Translations under genes and position numbers: made by a program
NCBI GenBank assembly: GCA_046726955.1
Contig: JBKPBQ010000375.1
Coordinates: 1-15,192 of the forward strand
Length of the DNA: 15,192 nt
Source: CAVPGH01 sp046726955
GTDB lineage: Bacteria; Acidobacteriota; Vicinamibacteria; Fen-336
Direction: 5' to 3'
The notes under the pieces: model-generated
What the model saw: only the letters and a program-made list of their open reading frames with translations
Told to the model about the DNA's origin: nothing
The model's database searches: none
Shown here: piece after piece, positions 14,070-15,192 of the stretch
Numbering within the stretch: position 1 is the stretch's first letter
Layout of the letters: every line of letters begins with the position of its first letter

Positions 14070-15192
14070 ATGAGGAAGGGGGGCGCCGCGCGTCGTGTCC
14101 GCACCTGTGCGGTCGTCCTCGCGCTGCTTCCCGGTCTCGGCGCGAGCTTCGCCTTCGCGCAGGAGGCGGAGCGCTGGACCTTCACGGGCTCCGCTCGGCT
14201 CTCGCACACCACGAACCTGCTCTTCGTCCCCGACGGGCCCGACGACACGATCGCCGGAGGGGTCCTGACCCTCGCCTACACCCGCCTGCGCCGGAACTAC
14301 AGCTTCTCCGGGACGGCCTGGCTCCTCGGGAGCGCCTATCGCGAGTTCGACATCTTCAACGGCGTGCGGGGTGGGCTGGCCCTGAGCGGGACTGTGAGCC
14401 TCTCCCCGGTGGCCCGCCTCCGCTACAGCGAGGCGTTCGCGAGCGGCTTCAACCCGCAGCGGCTCTACGGGACGGGAGACCTTCTCCCGCAGATCCGCGT
14501 GAGCAACAACGTGGCGAGCGCGGGCCTGTCCTACGACTTCACCCGCTCCACGCGGGGCGATCTCTCGTTCGACAGCACGTTCATCCGCTATCGGTCCGAC
14601 GTGCGGGTGCTGACCCCGCAGATCACCGCGGAGACGTTTCCCGAGCAGGCCGCGGGCCCGACTCCCGATCCCACGCGGCCACTCATCTTCGGCCTTCCCC
14701 TCGATGCCGCCCTGACCACGGCGGGTCTCGCGAGCCTGGAGGGGATCGACACCCGGACGCTCGACCTGTTCACGAACCGCGTGGGGATCGGCGTGACGCA
14801 CGAGTTCTCGCCGAAGACGCAGGCGGGCGTCACCGTGGGGTACCGGTCGAGCCGCTACTCGAACGTCGACACCCCCACCGCGGACGCGGGGATCTTCGAG
14901 GCGGGGGCGACCGTGAAGCGCACGCTCGACAGCACGGCCAGCATTTCCTTCCTCTACGGCTTCCAGCGCAGCCTCTACGAGCCCACGACCACGACCCACA
15001 CCGTGGGCAGCCAGTTCGCCAAGGAGCTGACGAGCAAGTGGAACCTCGACGCTTCGCTGGGCGCGAGCTTCTACACGAGCGACCTCGCGCCCGACACGGG
15101 CTGGTCGGTCGTGGGCGGCGTCGGGGCCTCGAAGCGCGGGCGGCGCGGCACCTTCCTGTTCCGCTACGACCACACGCTGTATCAGGCGCTCG
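14070..15192 (+). CDS. Outer-membrane beta-barrel protein, 3' end beyond window
   Basis: At least 374 residues; the frame stays open to the window edge. A signal peptide (Arg-rich start, TCAVVLALLPGLGASFAFA, cleavage after Ala30 in AFA|Q) is followed by paired amphipathic strands with aromatic ends joined by short turns: WTFTGSARLSHTTN (36-49), GVLTLAYTRLRRNYSFSGTAW (64-84), LALSGTVSLSPVARLRYSEAF (103-123), AGLSYDF, GIGVTHEFSPKTQAGVTVGY (239-258), ASISFLYGFQRSLYE (290-304) and TFLFRYDHTLY (361-371). A long Pro/Thr-rich loop (about 183-228) is probably extracellular. This is a large barrel, comparable in style to the EpsX-type porins paired with short OPX proteins in Myxococcus xanthus. ATG at 14070 has AGG five bases upstream. 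It diverges from the ABC exporter and is 2.2 kb from the OPX gene. The beta-barrel call is firm; the polysaccharide porin role is inferred from context. A generic outer-membrane porin is the alternative. Confidence 0.8.
   Translation, partial: MRKGGAARRVRTCAVVLALLPGLGASFAFAQEAERWTFTGSARLSHTTNLLFVPDGPDDTIAGGVLTLAYTRLRRNYSFSGTAWLLGSAYREFDIFNGVRGGLALSGTVSLSPVARLRYSEAFASGFNPQRLYGTGDLLPQIRVSNNVASAGLSYDFTRSTRGDLSFDSTFIRYRSDVRVLTPQITAETFPEQAAGPTPDPTRPLIFGLPLDAALTTAGLASLEGIDTRTLDLFTNRVGIGVTHEFSPKTQAGVTVGYRSSRYSNVDTPTADAGIFEAGATVKRTLDSTASISFLYGFQRSLYEPTTTTHTVGSQFAKELTSKWNLDASLGASFYTSDLAPDTGWSVVGGVGASKRGRRGTFLFRYDHTLYQAL

Noticed and set aside
13974..15173. Minus-strand open frame of 399 codons near the right end
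   Set aside because: Opposite the beta-barrel gene, whose plus-strand frame has a signal peptide and regular amphipathic strands; the minus frame is Arg/Glu-rich without features.

Overview
This 15.2 kb window is very GC-rich and holds an exopolysaccharide or capsule locus from a diderm (Gram-negative type) bacterium. The diderm inference rests on a periplasmic polysaccharide export (OPX) protein and a signal-peptide-bearing outer-membrane beta-barrel. GC content, frequent GTG/TTG starts and the gene set would fit Acidobacteriota, Myxococcota or a similar lineage, but nothing here fixes the taxon.

Layout, in transcription order. A minus-strand operon of eleven genes runs from about 11860 to beyond position 1: short OPX protein; GumC/Wzz-type chain-length protein; degenerate CpsD-type tyrosine-kinase homologue; O-antigen ligase/polymerase-like membrane protein; polysaccharide deacetylase; MurJ/MviN-family flippase; two more polysaccharide deacetylases; GT2 glycosyltransferase; GT4 glycosyltransferase; and a second GT4 cut off by the window edge. 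From the flippase onward every junction is a 4-bp GTGA or ATGA stop/start overlap, so the distal half looks strictly translationally coupled. Upstream, after a 202-bp leader with a candidate promoter and a hairpin, lies a minus-strand MsbA-type ABC exporter (12063-13964). Diverging from it on the plus strand is an outer-membrane beta-barrel gene (14070 to beyond the window end).

How the parts probably work together (inference). The glycosyltransferases build a lipid-linked repeat unit, the cytoplasmic deacetylases trim acetyl groups, the MVF-family flippase (and possibly the ABC exporter) moves it across the inner membrane, the Wzy-like protein polymerises it, and the Wzz-like protein controls length and spans the periplasm. 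The OPX protein plus the beta-barrel would form the outer-membrane exit. No initiating phosphoglycosyltransferase is visible in the window.

The most notable points are: a tyrosine-kinase homologue that has lost the Walker A lysine and both other nucleotide-binding aspartate motifs; a minimal OPX protein without lipobox or outer-membrane helix beside a beta-barrel gene, suggesting a composite OPX/beta-barrel exporter; a MurJ homologue without the arginines that lipid II flipping needs; and three deacetylase paralogues in one operon.
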